Shown here: in pieces, positions 8,504 through 17,776 of the stretch
Position numbering within the stretch: position 1 is the stretch's first letter
Layout: the number at the start of each line of letters is the position of its first letter
Source of the DNA: Nitrospira_D sp035465795
GTDB lineage: Bacteria; Nitrospirota; Nitrospiria; Nitrospirales; Nitrospiraceae
Assembly (NCBI RefSeq): GCF_049546785.1
Contig: NZ_JBMWAN010000002.1
Location: 682,001-746,000, forward strand
Direction of reading: 5' to 3'
Length of the DNA: 64,000 bases
Program-made: the position numbers and the translations under genes
Notes under the pieces: model-generated
What the model saw: only the letters and a program-made list of their open reading frames with translations
Database searches by the model: none
What the model was told of the DNA's origin: nothing

Positions 8504-8818
8504 ATGTTGAAGATCACGTCACTCAGGACCGGGGACTCCACGAGGCTCATACTGGAAGGACGTTTGGCCGGTCCATGGGTGGGGGAGCTCGAGCGGGCCT
8601 GGCGGGACAGCAAGGAGTCGACCCCCGGCTCCCTTGTCGTGGACCTGACGGGCGTCACATTCATCGAGCAAGAGGGGAAGGGGCTCTTGAGCAGGATATG
8701 GCTGGACGGGGCGGAACTGCTGGCGGCCGGATGTTGCTCCCGGTCCATCGTGGAGGACATTCGGTCGGCGGGCCGGTCCAATCCATCGGACCGTCCCACG
8801 AAGAATCCCTCGTGCTAG
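8504..8818 (+). CDS. STAS-domain protein without the phospho-acceptor Ser
   Basis: A 104-residue STAS fold: LILEGRLAGPWVGELERAW, then VVDLTGVTFIEQEGKGLLSRIW and a C-terminal helix with GAELLAAG. In anti-sigma-factor antagonists the loop after the central strand reads D-S-S-G; here it is E-Q-E-G, so regulation by Ser phosphorylation is unlikely. It sits 10 bp after the DedA-rhodanese gene and 99 bp before the RND adaptor. A regulatory or scaffold role for the efflux system is inference only. Confidence 0.8.
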   Translation: MLKITSLRTGDSTRLILEGRLAGPWVGELERAWRDSKESTPGSLVVDLTGVTFIEQEGKGLLSRIWLDGAELLAAGCCSRSIVEDIRSAGRSNPSDRPTKNPSC

Positions 8819-8917
8819 CGGGTCGCCCGATTGCCGGTCCCTGGCCGACGAAGTACGCCTTGCTAAGCTGGCCGTCGGACTACTAAGATTGCGCCGGGAG
8901 CGCAGGAGAACGTATCC

Positions 8918-10153
8918 ATGAAGAGCCACTTGTCCCTGTCGACAGAAGCCGGAACGCCAATGATGACGCGCACAAACGTGAGGATGGCCCTTGTTCTCTC
9001 TTGTGTCCTGGCGACCCTGACCGGCTGCAAACCGGACGCCGGTTCAGCGCCCGCGCCGCCGATGGCGCAGGTTGAGGTGGTGACCGTCACGACGCAAACG
9101 ATTCCCGACGAGCCGGAATTTATCGGCCAGGCCGAAGCCTCGCGTCCGGTCGAGATTCGCTCCCAGGTCACGGGCCTGCTCAAGGCGGTGTTGTATCCCG
9201 AAGGACGGGATGTCAGGAAAGGCGACCGGCTCTATCAGATCGATCCGGTGCCCTTCCAGGCCGCCGTGGCCAGTGCGAAGGCCAAGATCGCCCAGGCGGA
9301 AGCAAAGGTGGTGCAGGCCAAGCAGGACCTGGCCCGGGTGAAGCCCCTGCTGGCTGAGCAGGCCGTGAGCCAGAAGGATGTCGATGATGCGGTCGCCGAG
9401 GATATGGCGGCGAAAGCGCTCCTGCAGGCCGCGAAGGCGGATCTCATCAAGTCGCAGTTCGATCTGGATAACACCCTGATCACCGCGCCTATCGACGGGT
9501 TGATCGAGCGCAGCCGCTACTACGAAGGGCGGCTGGTTTCCGCCCAAACCGATTTGCTCACGACCATTCATCAAGTCAATCCCATGTTTGTGGTCGTCAG
9601 TGTGCCGGAGAGTTTCATCTTGAAGCGGCGGCGCGATATCGAATCGAAGAAGATCCATCACCCGGGCGTGTATCAATTGCGCGGCCGCCTGACATTGATG
9701 GACGGGACCGAATACCCCGAAGAGGCCGTTCTGGACCTGCTTGAGCCGGGGCTGCGGACCGAAACCGGGGCCCGGCAGGCCCGTCTCACCATCCCGAATC
9801 CGCAACGGATGCTGCTGCCCGGTCAGTTCGTGAAGGTCCGGTTTACCGGAGACACCAAGACGGACGCGATCCTGATTCCGCAACGCGCCGTGTTGCAGGG
9901 ACCACAGGGGCCGTTTGTCTATGTCGTGGGGCCTGATGAAAAAGTGCAGATCCGCGACGTGGTGGCTTCCACCTGGAAGGGAGACCAGTGGCTTATCGAC
10001 GAAGGGCTGAAGGCCGGAGACCGGGTCGTCGTGAACGGGCTCATGAAAATCGGTCCTGGTGCACCGGTGACGGCCGTCCCGGTCGGCGCCGAGCCGGCCC
10101 CGGCGGAAGCTCCCGCGGCTGCTCCTCCCTCCCCCGCCCAGAAACAAGGATAA
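8918..10153 (+). CDS. RND efflux periplasmic adaptor lipoprotein (AcrA/MexA family)
   Basis: 411 residues with a signal sequence and lipobox LATLTGC, so the mature protein is membrane-anchored in the periplasm. Domains in order are barrel-sandwich (RPVEIRSQVTGLLKAVLYPEGRDVRKGDRLYQIDP), a long alpha-hairpin coiled coil (KAKIAQAEAKVVQAKQDLAR), lipoyl half two (LDNTLITAPIDGLIERS) and beta-barrel/membrane-proximal domains. A Pro/Ala-rich tail follows. ATG 8918 has SD AGGAGA 9 nt upstream; ATG 8960 would trim 14 residues before the signal and cannot be ruled out. The pump gene follows after 3 bp. Confidence 0.94.
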   Translation: MKSHLSLSTEAGTPMMTRTNVRMALVLSCVLATLTGCKPDAGSAPAPPMAQVEVVTVTTQTIPDEPEFIGQAEASRPVEIRSQVTGLLKAVLYPEGRDVRKGDRLYQIDPVPFQAAVASAKAKIAQAEAKVVQAKQDLARVKPLLAEQAVSQKDVDDAVAEDMAAKALLQAAKADLIKSQFDLDNTLITAPIDGLIERSRYYEGRLVSAQTDLLTTIHQVNPMFVVVSVPESFILKRRRDIESKKIHHPGVYQLRGRLTLMDGTEYPEEAVLDLLEPGLRTETGARQARLTIPNPQRMLLPGQFVKVRFTGDTKTDAILIPQRAVLQGPQGPFVYVVGPDEKVQIRDVVASTWKGDQWLIDEGLKAGDRVVVNGLMKIGPGAPVTAVPVGAEPAPAEAPAAAPPSPAQKQG

Positions 10154-10156
10154 CGC

Positions 10157-13100
10157 GTGAAGGGACACGTCTTCATCGACCGGCCGATTCTGGCCTCTGT
10201 GGTCTCCATCATCATCGTGGTGATGGGGTTGCTGGCGTTGCAATTCCTGCCCGTCGCGCAGTTTCCGGAAATCACGCCGCCCGTCGTGCAGATCGATGCG
10301 GACTATCCCGGCGCCAGCGCGGAAGTGGCGGCCGAATCGGTCGCCCGTCCGATCGAGGTCACCCTCCCCGGCATCGACAATTTATTGTATTTCGATTCCA
10401 CCAGCAGCAACGACGGCCACGTCACGATCAAGCTGACCTTCGAGATCGGCACCGATCCGGACATTGCTCAGGTGCAGACGCAGAACCGGGAAAAGCTCGC
10501 GGAAACGCAGCTGCCGACGGAAGTCATCCGGCAGGGGGTGTCCGTCAAGAAGATGTCTCCCGACCTCGTGGCGGTGGTCGTGCTGAAGTCGACCGATCCC
10601 CGCCACGATGCCGTCTTCCTCTCGAACTACGCGACGCTGCGGGTCGTGGACGATCTCAAGCGGGTCAAGGGCGTGGGCGATGCGATGGTATTCGGCCAGC
10701 AGAATTACAGCATGCGGATCATCCTCAATCCGCTGCAGATGGCGAAGCTGGGACTGATGCCGAGCGACGTCGCGGCGATCATCCGCGAGCAGAATCGCGA
10801 TTATCCTGCCGGGACGATCGGGCGGGAGCCCGCGCCGAAGGGCACCGAGCTGACGATCCCGATCATCACCAAGGGCCGGCTGACCGATGTGAAGGACTTC
10901 GAGGAGCTGATCGTGCGGGCCCTGCCGGACGGGTCCACGGTCCGGCTCAAGGATGTGGCCCGCATCGAACTGGGCGCCCAGTCCTATTCGCTGGAAGGGC
11001 GCTGGAACAGCACCCCCACGACCTTTATCCTGACCTTTTTGTCTCCGGGGGCCAACGCCCTCGATACCGTGCGCCGGACCCGTGCGCAATTGGATGAGCT
11101 GGCGAAGAATTTCCCGCCCGGCGTGTCCTACGACATTCCCTATGACACGACGCGGTTTATCGAGGTCTCGATTCAGGAAGTGGTGAAGACCCTGGCCGAG
11201 GCCATGGTCCTCGTCGTGCTCGTCGTCTACGTGTTCCTCCAGAGCTGGCGCGCGACGATCATCCCCACCGTCGCCGTGCCGGTGTCGCTGATCGGGACTT
11301 TCATCGGCCTGTATGTCCTGGGCTTCTCGATCAATACCATCACCCTGTTCGGCATGGTATTGGCTATCGGGATCGTGGTGGACGACGCGATCGTCGTGGT
11401 GGAAAACGTCGAGCGCCACATGCGCGAAGACCGCGTGTCGGCAAAAGAAGCCGCCAAGCGGGCGATGAGCGAAGTCACGTCTCCGATCATTGCGATCGTC
11501 TTGGTTCTCGTGTCCGTCTTCGTCCCGGTCGGGTTTGTAGGCGGTATCACGGGGGCGCTCTATAAGCAGTTCGCTGCCACCATCGCGATTTCGGTGACGG
11601 TGTCGGGATTTGTCGCGCTCACGCTGAGCCCGGCCCTCTGCGCGATGGTGTTGCTGCCCCAGCATGGGGCGCGGGGCGGATTCTGGGCCTTCTTCGATCG
11701 AAACTTCGGGCGAACACAACAGGGATTTTCCCGCGTGGTCGGGTTGTTCCTGTCACGACCCGTCATGGTCATGTTGCTGTTCGGGGTCCTGCTGGTGGTG
11801 TCGGCCGGGCTCTTCAAGGCTTTGCCCAAGAGCTTCCTGCCGGAGGAGGATCAGGGCTATTTCATCGTTGTGGCGCAATTGCCGGACGGCGCCTCGAAGC
11901 AGCGGACCGATGCCGTGCTCGACCGCATCGAACATTTCTTCCAGGGGCACCCCGCCGTCCATTCGACTGACGCCATGTCAGGCCAGAATTTCGTCTTTGG
12001 GACCAGAGGGCCGAACGCGGCGACGATGTTCGTGCCGCTGAAGCTCTGGGACGAGCGCCCCGGGCCGCAGAACCATGTGAAGGCCCTGATCGGGGCGGCC
12101 TATGGCGAGTTCGCGAAGATTCCCGAGGCGCTGCTGCTGGCCTTCAACGCCCCGGCGATCCGCGGTGTGGGTGCGGTCGGGGGATTCTCGGCGCAGTTGC
12201 AAGATCCCAGCGGCGGGGACTTCAAGAAGTTCGCGGCGGTCGCGCAGCAGTTTGTCGAGCGGGCGCAGAAGGAGCCGGCCATAGGCCGCATCGGGACGAA
12301 TTTCCGTGTCTCCTCCCCGCGGCTCTATGCGCACGTGAACCGGGAGCGGGCCAAAGCGCTCGGCATCCCGATCTCCGATGTCTTCGATACATTGCAAGCC
12401 TACTTCGGGAACTTCTACATCAACGACTTTGTGAAATTCGGGCGGGTCTATCACGTGCAGACGGAAGCCGAGGCCGAGTTCCGGGCGAATCCCGACGACA
12501 TTGGCAAAATCTACGTCCGCGCGCAGAGCCCCCAGGGCATGAACATGATTCCGCTTGATACCGTTGTGACAACGGAGTATCAGAGCGGGCCGGACCCGGT
12601 GAATCACTTCAACGGGTACAACACGGCGATGGTGCTGGGTGCCGCCGCGCCGGGTTACAGTTCCGGCCAGGCGCTCGAAGCGCTGGAGCGAGTCGGAAAG
12701 GAAGTGCTGGTGCCGCAAGGGTACTCCATCGATTACAGCAACATTTCCTTTCAGGAGCGCCGGGTGGGCGGCCAATCCGGTGTGGTTTTCGCCGTCGGCC
12801 TCTTAATGGTGTTCCTGGTGCTGGCTGCGCAGTTCGAGAGCTGGGTCGTTCCCTTCGCGGTCATTCTGGCCGTGCCCTTCGCCATTTTCGGCGCGCTGAC
12901 GGCGGTGTGGATCAGGGGATTTGAGAACGACATATACTTCCAGATCGGGCTGGTGACCCTGATCGGTCTCTCGGCCAAGAATGCGATCCTGATGGTCGAG
13001 TTTGCCAACACCCGTTACGAAGCGGGACGCCCGCTCATCGAAGCGGCCACGGAGGCCGCTAGGCTGCGGTTCCGGCCGATCATCATGACCTCGATGGCCT

Positions 13101-13330
13101 TCATTTTCGGCATGTTTCCCCTTGTCATGGCGCAGGGAGCCGGGGCCGCGAGTCGCCAGTCCATCGGGACCGGCGTGCTGGGGGGCATGCTGGCCGCCAC
13201 CTTCCTCGCGATCTTCTTCGTGCCGTTGTTTTATGTGTTAATCCGGAAGCTGACGACCCGCCGCCGGGCTGCGGTCGCTGCTGCCGGACCGGCGGAGACG
13301 CCGAACCTGTTACCCGATGAGGAGCGTTGA
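10157..13330 (+). CDS. RND multidrug efflux inner-membrane pump (AcrB/MexB, HAE1 family)
   Basis: 1057 residues, the normal HAE1 length, starting at GTG with FIDRPILASVVSIIIVVMGLLAL. The proton-relay pair is D409-D410 in GIVVDDAIVVVENVERHM, matching AcrB D407/D408. The partner Lys is in GLSAKNAILMVEFA. The porter domain shows PVAQFPEITPPVVQIDADYPGASAE. It exports hydrophobic or amphipathic compounds using the proton-motive force together with the adaptor and the outer-membrane factor. Specificity cannot be read from sequence; OYE and nitroreductase neighbours suggest electrophiles or aromatic toxicants. Confidence 0.96.
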   Translation: MKGHVFIDRPILASVVSIIIVVMGLLALQFLPVAQFPEITPPVVQIDADYPGASAEVAAESVARPIEVTLPGIDNLLYFDSTSSNDGHVTIKLTFEIGTDPDIAQVQTQNREKLAETQLPTEVIRQGVSVKKMSPDLVAVVVLKSTDPRHDAVFLSNYATLRVVDDLKRVKGVGDAMVFGQQNYSMRIILNPLQMAKLGLMPSDVAAIIREQNRDYPAGTIGREPAPKGTELTIPIITKGRLTDVKDFEELIVRALPDGSTVRLKDVARIELGAQSYSLEGRWNSTPTTFILTFLSPGANALDTVRRTRAQLDELAKNFPPGVSYDIPYDTTRFIEVSIQEVVKTLAEAMVLVVLVVYVFLQSWRATIIPTVAVPVSLIGTFIGLYVLGFSINTITLFGMVLAIGIVVDDAIVVVENVERHMREDRVSAKEAAKRAMSEVTSPIIAIVLVLVSVFVPVGFVGGITGALYKQFAATIAISVTVSGFVALTLSPALCAMVLLPQHGARGGFWAFFDRNFGRTQQGFSRVVGLFLSRPVMVMLLFGVLLVVSAGLFKALPKSFLPEEDQGYFIVVAQLPDGASKQRTDAVLDRIEHFFQGHPAVHSTDAMSGQNFVFGTRGPNAATMFVPLKLWDERPGPQNHVKALIGAAYGEFAKIPEALLLAFNAPAIRGVGAVGGFSAQLQDPSGGDFKKFAAVAQQFVERAQKEPAIGRIGTNFRVSSPRLYAHVNRERAKALGIPISDVFDTLQAYFGNFYINDFVKFGRVYHVQTEAEAEFRANPDDIGKIYVRAQSPQGMNMIPLDTVVTTEYQSGPDPVNHFNGYNTAMVLGAAAPGYSSGQALEALERVGKEVLVPQGYSIDYSNISFQERRVGGQSGVVFAVGLLMVFLVLAAQFESWVVPFAVILAVPFAIFGALTAVWIRGFENDIYFQIGLVTLIGLSAKNAILMVEFANTRYEAGRPLIEAATEAARLRFRPIIMTSMAFIFGMFPLVMAQGAGAASRQSIGTGVLGGMLAATFLAIFFVPLFYVLIRKLTTRRRAAVAAAGPAETPNLLPDEER

Positions 13331-13331
13331 T

Positions 13332-14744
13332 ATGCAGAGGTTCATAGCTCTCGGACTGTCGTTCCTGCTGGCATCCTGTGCGATGGGGCCGGATTACGAA
13401 CGGCCTAAGACCGAGACCGGCGACCGGTTCCGGATGGCGGAAGCTCCCGCCGATGCGCCGTCGCTGGCCAACCTGCCCTGGTGGGAGTTGCTTCAAGATG
13501 AAGAGCTCCAGGGGTTGATCAAGATCTCGCTGGCCGAGAACAAAGATCTTCAGCGGGCGGTGGCGGCGGTCGATGAGTTTCAGGCCCGCGCGCTCCTCGC
13601 GAAATCCGATTTCCTTCCAGGGCTGGCGGCTACCGGTAATGCGCCGTTCGGGCGGAAAACCGTCTTCCTCGTCCCCGGCTTTCCCAACCCGTTCAACTAT
13701 TATCTGCAGGCGAATCTTACCTGGGAACTGGATTTCTGGGGCCGCATCCGGCGCTCCAATGAGGCGGCGCTCGCGGACCTGTTCGCGAAAGAGGAGAACC
13801 GGCGCGCCGTCGTCTTGCAGCTGGTCAGCGGGGTTGCGGAAAGCTACTTCAACCTGCTGCAGTTCGATGCCCAGCTCGATATTGCGAAGCGCACGTTGCA
13901 ATCGTGGGAGGAATCCGTCCGCATCGCTCAGGCCCGGTTGAAGCAGGGCCTGACGTCCCGACTGGATACGGATCAGTTTGAAGCCGAGCGGGCGAACGCC
14001 GCGGCCCGGGCCGCCGAACTCGAACGGCAGATGGTGCAAGCGGAAAATCAGTTGAGCGTGCTGCTCGGGCGGAAGCCCCAGGCGATCCCACGCGGCCGGT
14101 CGTTGGACGAACAACCGGTTCCGCCGGAGGTGCCCGCCGGACTTCCGTCGGAGCTGCTCCAACGGCGCCCCGATCTGCTCGACGCGGAGCAGCAACTGGC
14201 CGCGGCGACCGCCCGGATCGGCGCCGCCAAAGCGGAACGGTTCCCCAAATTCTCGCTGACCGGCATGCTCGGCACGGCCAGCCCGCACCTCTCAAAGTTC
14301 TTCACCGATCCCGCGTCCTTCGGGGTCGGCGGCGGCGGCATTACCGCCCCGCTCTTCAGCGGACAGTTGCTCGGCTATCAACAGGAGGCCATGGAGGCCC
14401 AATCCAAACAGGCCCTGGCGCAGTACGAGAAAACGGTCCTGACCGCCTTGCGTGAGGTGGAAGACTCGCTGGTGTCGGTGCGGACCGCTCGTGATCAGAA
14501 CAAGGCGCAACAGCAGCAAGTCAACGCGCTGCAGTCCGCGCTGCGTCTGGCCGAATTGCGCTATAAAGGCGGACTCGCCAACTATCTGGACGTGCTCGTG
14601 GCTCGCCGCAATCTGTTCGAAGCCGAACTGGCCATGACAGGGTCGCGCCGGCTTCACTTGGTCTCGGTGGTCCAGCTCTACAAGGCGCTCGGCGGCGGCT
14701 GGTCGCCTGACATGGAGCGGGTAAAAGAGGCCGGCAAGGAATAA
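13332..14744 (+). CDS. RND outer-membrane factor lipoprotein (OprM/NodT family)
   Basis: 470 residues with lipobox LLASC and the family start MGPDYERP. Two repeated outer-membrane-efflux halves follow, with the typical PNPFNYYLQANLTWELDFWGRIRR and a later RRPDLLDAEQQLAAATARIGAAKAERFPKFSL block. GAGGAG lies before ATG 13332, which starts just after the pump stop. It forms the TolC-like trimeric channel that completes the tripartite pump. A longer start 15 bp upstream inside the pump gene is less likely. Confidence 0.95.
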   Translation: MQRFIALGLSFLLASCAMGPDYERPKTETGDRFRMAEAPADAPSLANLPWWELLQDEELQGLIKISLAENKDLQRAVAAVDEFQARALLAKSDFLPGLAATGNAPFGRKTVFLVPGFPNPFNYYLQANLTWELDFWGRIRRSNEAALADLFAKEENRRAVVLQLVSGVAESYFNLLQFDAQLDIAKRTLQSWEESVRIAQARLKQGLTSRLDTDQFEAERANAAARAAELERQMVQAENQLSVLLGRKPQAIPRGRSLDEQPVPPEVPAGLPSELLQRRPDLLDAEQQLAAATARIGAAKAERFPKFSLTGMLGTASPHLSKFFTDPASFGVGGGGITAPLFSGQLLGYQQEAMEAQSKQALAQYEKTVLTALREVEDSLVSVRTARDQNKAQQQQVNALQSALRLAELRYKGGLANYLDVLVARRNLFEAELAMTGSRRLHLVSVVQLYKALGGGWSPDMERVKEAGKE

Positions 14745-14749
14745 GTCCG

Positions 14750-15355
14750 ATGGAGAATCCGGCTGAGACGGTCTACCCGATTCACGAATTGCTTGCACGC
14801 CGGTGGAGTCCCCGCGCCTTTGCGGAGCGACCGGTTGAACCGGAGTTGCTTCGCAGCCTGTTCGAAGCGGCCCGTTGGGCCCCCTCTTCCAGCAATGAGC
14901 AACCCTGGCGGTTTGTCGTCGCAACCAAACACGACCAGCCGGCCTATGATCGACTCCTGGCCTGTCTGCTGGAAGGTAACCGGAAGTGGGCCTTCCGCGC
15001 GCCGGTCTTGATCTTGTCTGTGGCATGCATGAATTTTAACGATAACGCGAAGCCGAACCGGCATGCCTTTCACGATACCGGGATGGCCGTTGAGAATCTT
15101 CTCCTCCAAGCGGCCGCGCTCGGACTTATCGGGCACCCCATGGCGGGATTCGATATCGAGCGGGCGCGCGGGGAGCTCAAGATTCCGTCCGGCTATGAGC
15201 CGGTTGCGATGATCGCGGTCGGGTATTCCGGCGATCTGAACGTGCTGCCGGACTATTTGCAGCAGCGCGAGGTGAAGCCACGGGCACGGAAGCCGCTGGT
15301 GGAGATGACCTACGCAGGACTGTGGGGCGTGCCCCTTCCGCTCCCCCGATCGTGA
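14750..15355 (+). CDS. Nitroreductase family FMN protein
   Basis: 201 residues. RRWSPRAFAERPVEPELLRSLFEAARWAPSSSNEQPWRFVV is the classic FMN-binding nitroreductase start (R-S-x-R then A-P-S-x2-N-x-Q-P). A later HDTGMAVENLLLQAAALGLIGHPMAGF block matches the dimer and FMN site. Family members reduce nitroaromatics, quinones or flavins with NAD(P)H. It starts 5 bp after the outer-membrane-factor gene, so it is very likely cotranscribed with the pump. Confidence 0.93.
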   Translation: MENPAETVYPIHELLARRWSPRAFAERPVEPELLRSLFEAARWAPSSSNEQPWRFVVATKHDQPAYDRLLACLLEGNRKWAFRAPVLILSVACMNFNDNAKPNRHAFHDTGMAVENLLLQAAALGLIGHPMAGFDIERARGELKIPSGYEPVAMIAVGYSGDLNVLPDYLQQREVKPRARKPLVEMTYAGLWGVPLPLPRS

Positions 15356-15367
15356 GAGGACGAACCG

Positions 15368-16099
15368 ATGGCGGCGTTGAGCGGAAAGGTGGCGATCGTG
15401 ACCGGCGCGTCCAGCGGGATCGGGCGGGCTATCGCCGAACGTCTGGCCGAAGAGGGCGCGCTCGTCGTGGTCAACTACGCCAGGAGCGCTGAGAAGGCCC
15501 AACAGGTCGTGACGGGGATGCAAGCCAAGGGCGGAAAGGCGGTGGCGGTGCAGGCCGACATGAGCCGCGTGGCTGAGGCCCGCCGCCTCGTGATCGACAC
15601 GGTGAAGCAATTCGGCCGCTTGGACATTCTCGTGAACAATGCGGGGAAGTTTCTCCCGAAGCTGCTTGCGGAGATGACCGAAGCGGAGTTCGATCAGGTG
15701 CTGGCCCTGCACGCGAAGGGACCGTATTTTGCGATGCAGGAGGCGGCGAAGGCGCTCAAGGAGGGCGGTCGGATCGTGAATATTTCGACCGCCGGAACAC
15801 AGAGGACCTTCTACGGAGCGACGGCGCATCTCGGGAGCAAAGCCGCGCTGGAACAATACACAAAGGGTTTGGCGCTGGAGCTGGCGCCGCGAGGCATCAC
15901 GGTCAATGCCGTTTCGCCGGGTATTACGGACACAGGGGTGCTGACGGAGCAGTATCGCCAGTTCGGGATTCAGTGGTCGCCGTTCAAACGGCTCGGCTTG
16001 CCGAACGACATTGCGGATATTGTGGCCTTCCTCGTGAGCGAGGACGCGCGCTGGCTGACCGGGCAGAATATTCAGGCCGGCGGCGGCATCGTGATGTAA
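15368..16099 (+). CDS. Short-chain dehydrogenase/reductase (FabG-like)
   Basis: 243 residues with all classical SDR motifs: TGASSGIGRAIAERL (cofactor binding), NNAG (in LDILVNNAGKF), an active-site region ending in TAHLGSKAALEQYTKGLALELAPRGITVNAVSPG, and C-terminal LTGQNIQAGGGIVM. In place of the usual Y-x3-K Tyr the sequence reads AHLGSK, so the catalytic Tyr appears to be His. That is odd and may alter activity, since Y-x3-K is near-universal. The substrate is unknown. SD GAGAGGACGAACC precedes the ATG. Confidence 0.9.
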   Translation: MAALSGKVAIVTGASSGIGRAIAERLAEEGALVVVNYARSAEKAQQVVTGMQAKGGKAVAVQADMSRVAEARRLVIDTVKQFGRLDILVNNAGKFLPKLLAEMTEAEFDQVLALHAKGPYFAMQEAAKALKEGGRIVNISTAGTQRTFYGATAHLGSKAALEQYTKGLALELAPRGITVNAVSPGITDTGVLTEQYRQFGIQWSPFKRLGLPNDIADIVAFLVSEDARWLTGQNIQAGGGIVM

Positions 16100-16101
16100 A
16101 G

Positions 16102-16175
16102 CAGGCCAAGGCTTAGGCTCAGGCTCAGGGAAATCGCCGGAATGCTTCCTCAACCCTGACCTCAGCCTTGGCCTG
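16102..16175 (+). terminator. Long imperfect hairpin between SDR and NmrA genes
   Basis: CAGGCCAAGGCT (16102-16113) and AGCCTTGGCCTG (16164-16175) are perfect 12-bp arms. Inner bases GGCTCAGGCTCAGGG and CCCTGACCTCAGCC extend the pairing. No U-run follows. It may block ribosome or RNase movement or split the operon here; Rho-dependent termination is possible. Confidence 0.4.
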
Positions 16176-16214
16176 GCTGGCGGGACTTGTGAACATTCTC
16201 TCAGGAGGTGAACA

Positions 16215-17165
16215 ATGGCAGATAAAAAAGTGATTGCGGTGGTGGGTGCCACCGGGGCGCAGGGCGGAGGGCTCGTCCGGGCGATTGTGAACGATCCGGG
16301 CAGCGGATTCGTCGCTCGGGCCCTGACCCGGGATGTGAATTCGGACAAGGCCAAGGCCTTGGCCAAGCTCGGCGCGGAAGTGGTGGCGGCCAATCTGGAC
16401 GATGCCGAAAGTCTGAAACGGGCATTTACCGGGGCTTACGGCGCGTTTTGCCTGACGAACTTCTGGGAGCATTTCTCGCCGGAAAAGGAATATGCGCAGG
16501 TGAAGGCGCAGGCCGACGCGGCGAAGCAGGCAGGCGTGCAGCATGCTATCTGGTCGACGCTGGAGGACACGCGCAAGCGGGTGCCGTTGACGGACAACCG
16601 GATGCCCACGTTGATGGGCAAGTACAAGGTGCCGCACTTCGATGCCAAGGGCGAGGCCGACCAGGAGTTCACGAAGCTGGGTGTGCCGACGACGTTCCTG
16701 CTGACCTCGTTCTATTGGGACAATATGATTTTCTTCGGGATGGGGCCGAAGAAGGGGCCGGACGGCGCCTTGGCCCTCACGCTCCCGATGGCCGACAAGA
16801 AGCTGCCGGGCATTGCCGCGGAGGATATCGGGAAGTGCGCGCTCGGCATCTTCAAGCAAGGCCGCGAGTATATCGGCAAGAGGGTCGGGATTGCCGGCGA
16901 GCACCTCACGGGCGCTGAGATGGCCGAGGCGATGACGAAGGCCTTGGGCCAGCCGGTGCGTTACAACGAGGTGACACCGGAGGTGTATCGGGGATTCGGA
17001 TTTCCCGGCGCCGACGATCTAGGCAACATGTTTCAGTTCAAGCGCGATTTCAACGACCTGTTCTGCGGAGCGCGGAACCCGTCTGTGGCGAGGAGTTTGA
17101 ACCCCGGGTTGTTGACGTTTGAGGCGTGGCTGGCGCAAAACAAGAGCCGGATCCCTCTCACATAA
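16215..17165 (+). CDS. NmrA-like NAD(P)-binding protein
   Basis: 316 residues. The Rossmann motif VVGATGAQGGGLVRAI is at the start; the body has the NmrA pattern (VVAANLDDAESLKRAFTGAYGAFCLTNFW, then KAQADAAKQAGVQHAIWSTLED). It is an atypical SDR that may be a redox sensor or a quinone reductase; substrate unknown. SD AGGAGGTGAAC precedes the ATG. RidA follows 24 bp downstream. Confidence 0.9.
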   Translation: MADKKVIAVVGATGAQGGGLVRAIVNDPGSGFVARALTRDVNSDKAKALAKLGAEVVAANLDDAESLKRAFTGAYGAFCLTNFWEHFSPEKEYAQVKAQADAAKQAGVQHAIWSTLEDTRKRVPLTDNRMPTLMGKYKVPHFDAKGEADQEFTKLGVPTTFLLTSFYWDNMIFFGMGPKKGPDGALALTLPMADKKLPGIAAEDIGKCALGIFKQGREYIGKRVGIAGEHLTGAEMAEAMTKALGQPVRYNEVTPEVYRGFGFPGADDLGNMFQFKRDFNDLFCGARNPSVARSLNPGLLTFEAWLAQNKSRIPLT

Positions 17166-17189
17166 CGCGAACATCCCAAAGGAGTGACG

Positions 17190-17579
17190 ATGGCACGACA
17201 GAACATTTCAACCGGCGGTCCCTGGGAAGGCAAAATCGGGTATTCACGGGCGGTACGCGTGGGCGCCCATATTTCTGTGTCTGGTTCGACGGCGATGACG
17301 CCTTCCGGCCTGGCGGGGAAGGGCGATCCCTATGCCCAGACGATTCAAACCTTCAAAACGATCGAAGCGGCGCTGCAGCAGGCCGGCGCCTCCCTGGCCG
17401 ATGTGGTGCGGACCAGAATTTACATGGCGAATATCGATCAGTGGCAGGAAGTCGGACGCGCGCACGGCGAAGTCTTCGGCAATATCAGGCCTGCGACGAC
17501 GATGGTGGAAGTGAAGCGGCTCATCGATCCGGACATGCTGGTCGAAATCGAAGCCGACGCGATCGTCAGTCAGGGGTAA
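17190..17579 (+). CDS. RidA/YjgF/TdcF family enamine-imine deaminase-like protein
   Basis: 129 residues. The family core is present: VSGSTAM near the start, VVRTRIYMANIDQW (with the Arg that binds the carboxylate in active RidA) and the C-terminal ATTMVEVKRLIDPDMLVEIEADAI with the Glu. RidA hydrolyses reactive enamines and imines made by PLP enzymes; several subfamilies do something else. ATG 17190 has AAAGGAG 5 nt upstream and is chosen over GTG 17184. Confidence 0.92.
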   Translation: MARQNISTGGPWEGKIGYSRAVRVGAHISVSGSTAMTPSGLAGKGDPYAQTIQTFKTIEAALQQAGASLADVVRTRIYMANIDQWQEVGRAHGEVFGNIRPATTMVEVKRLIDPDMLVEIEADAIVSQG

Positions 17580-17776
17580 CATCCGCGCGACCGCCCTTCA
17601 GCAATTCCATGAGAAGGCCGCGGAGCGTATCCGGAAGCGGCTCATCGCGCTGTTTCCGTTCGTCGGTCTCCTTGGCCTCAGGAGCTTCTCGCCGCCGATC
17701 GGGCCACAACCGAATCGTGAGGACGAGCGCAGACGTGCGCGGCACATCCTTCATTGAGCAGGAAGGGGGGCAGACT

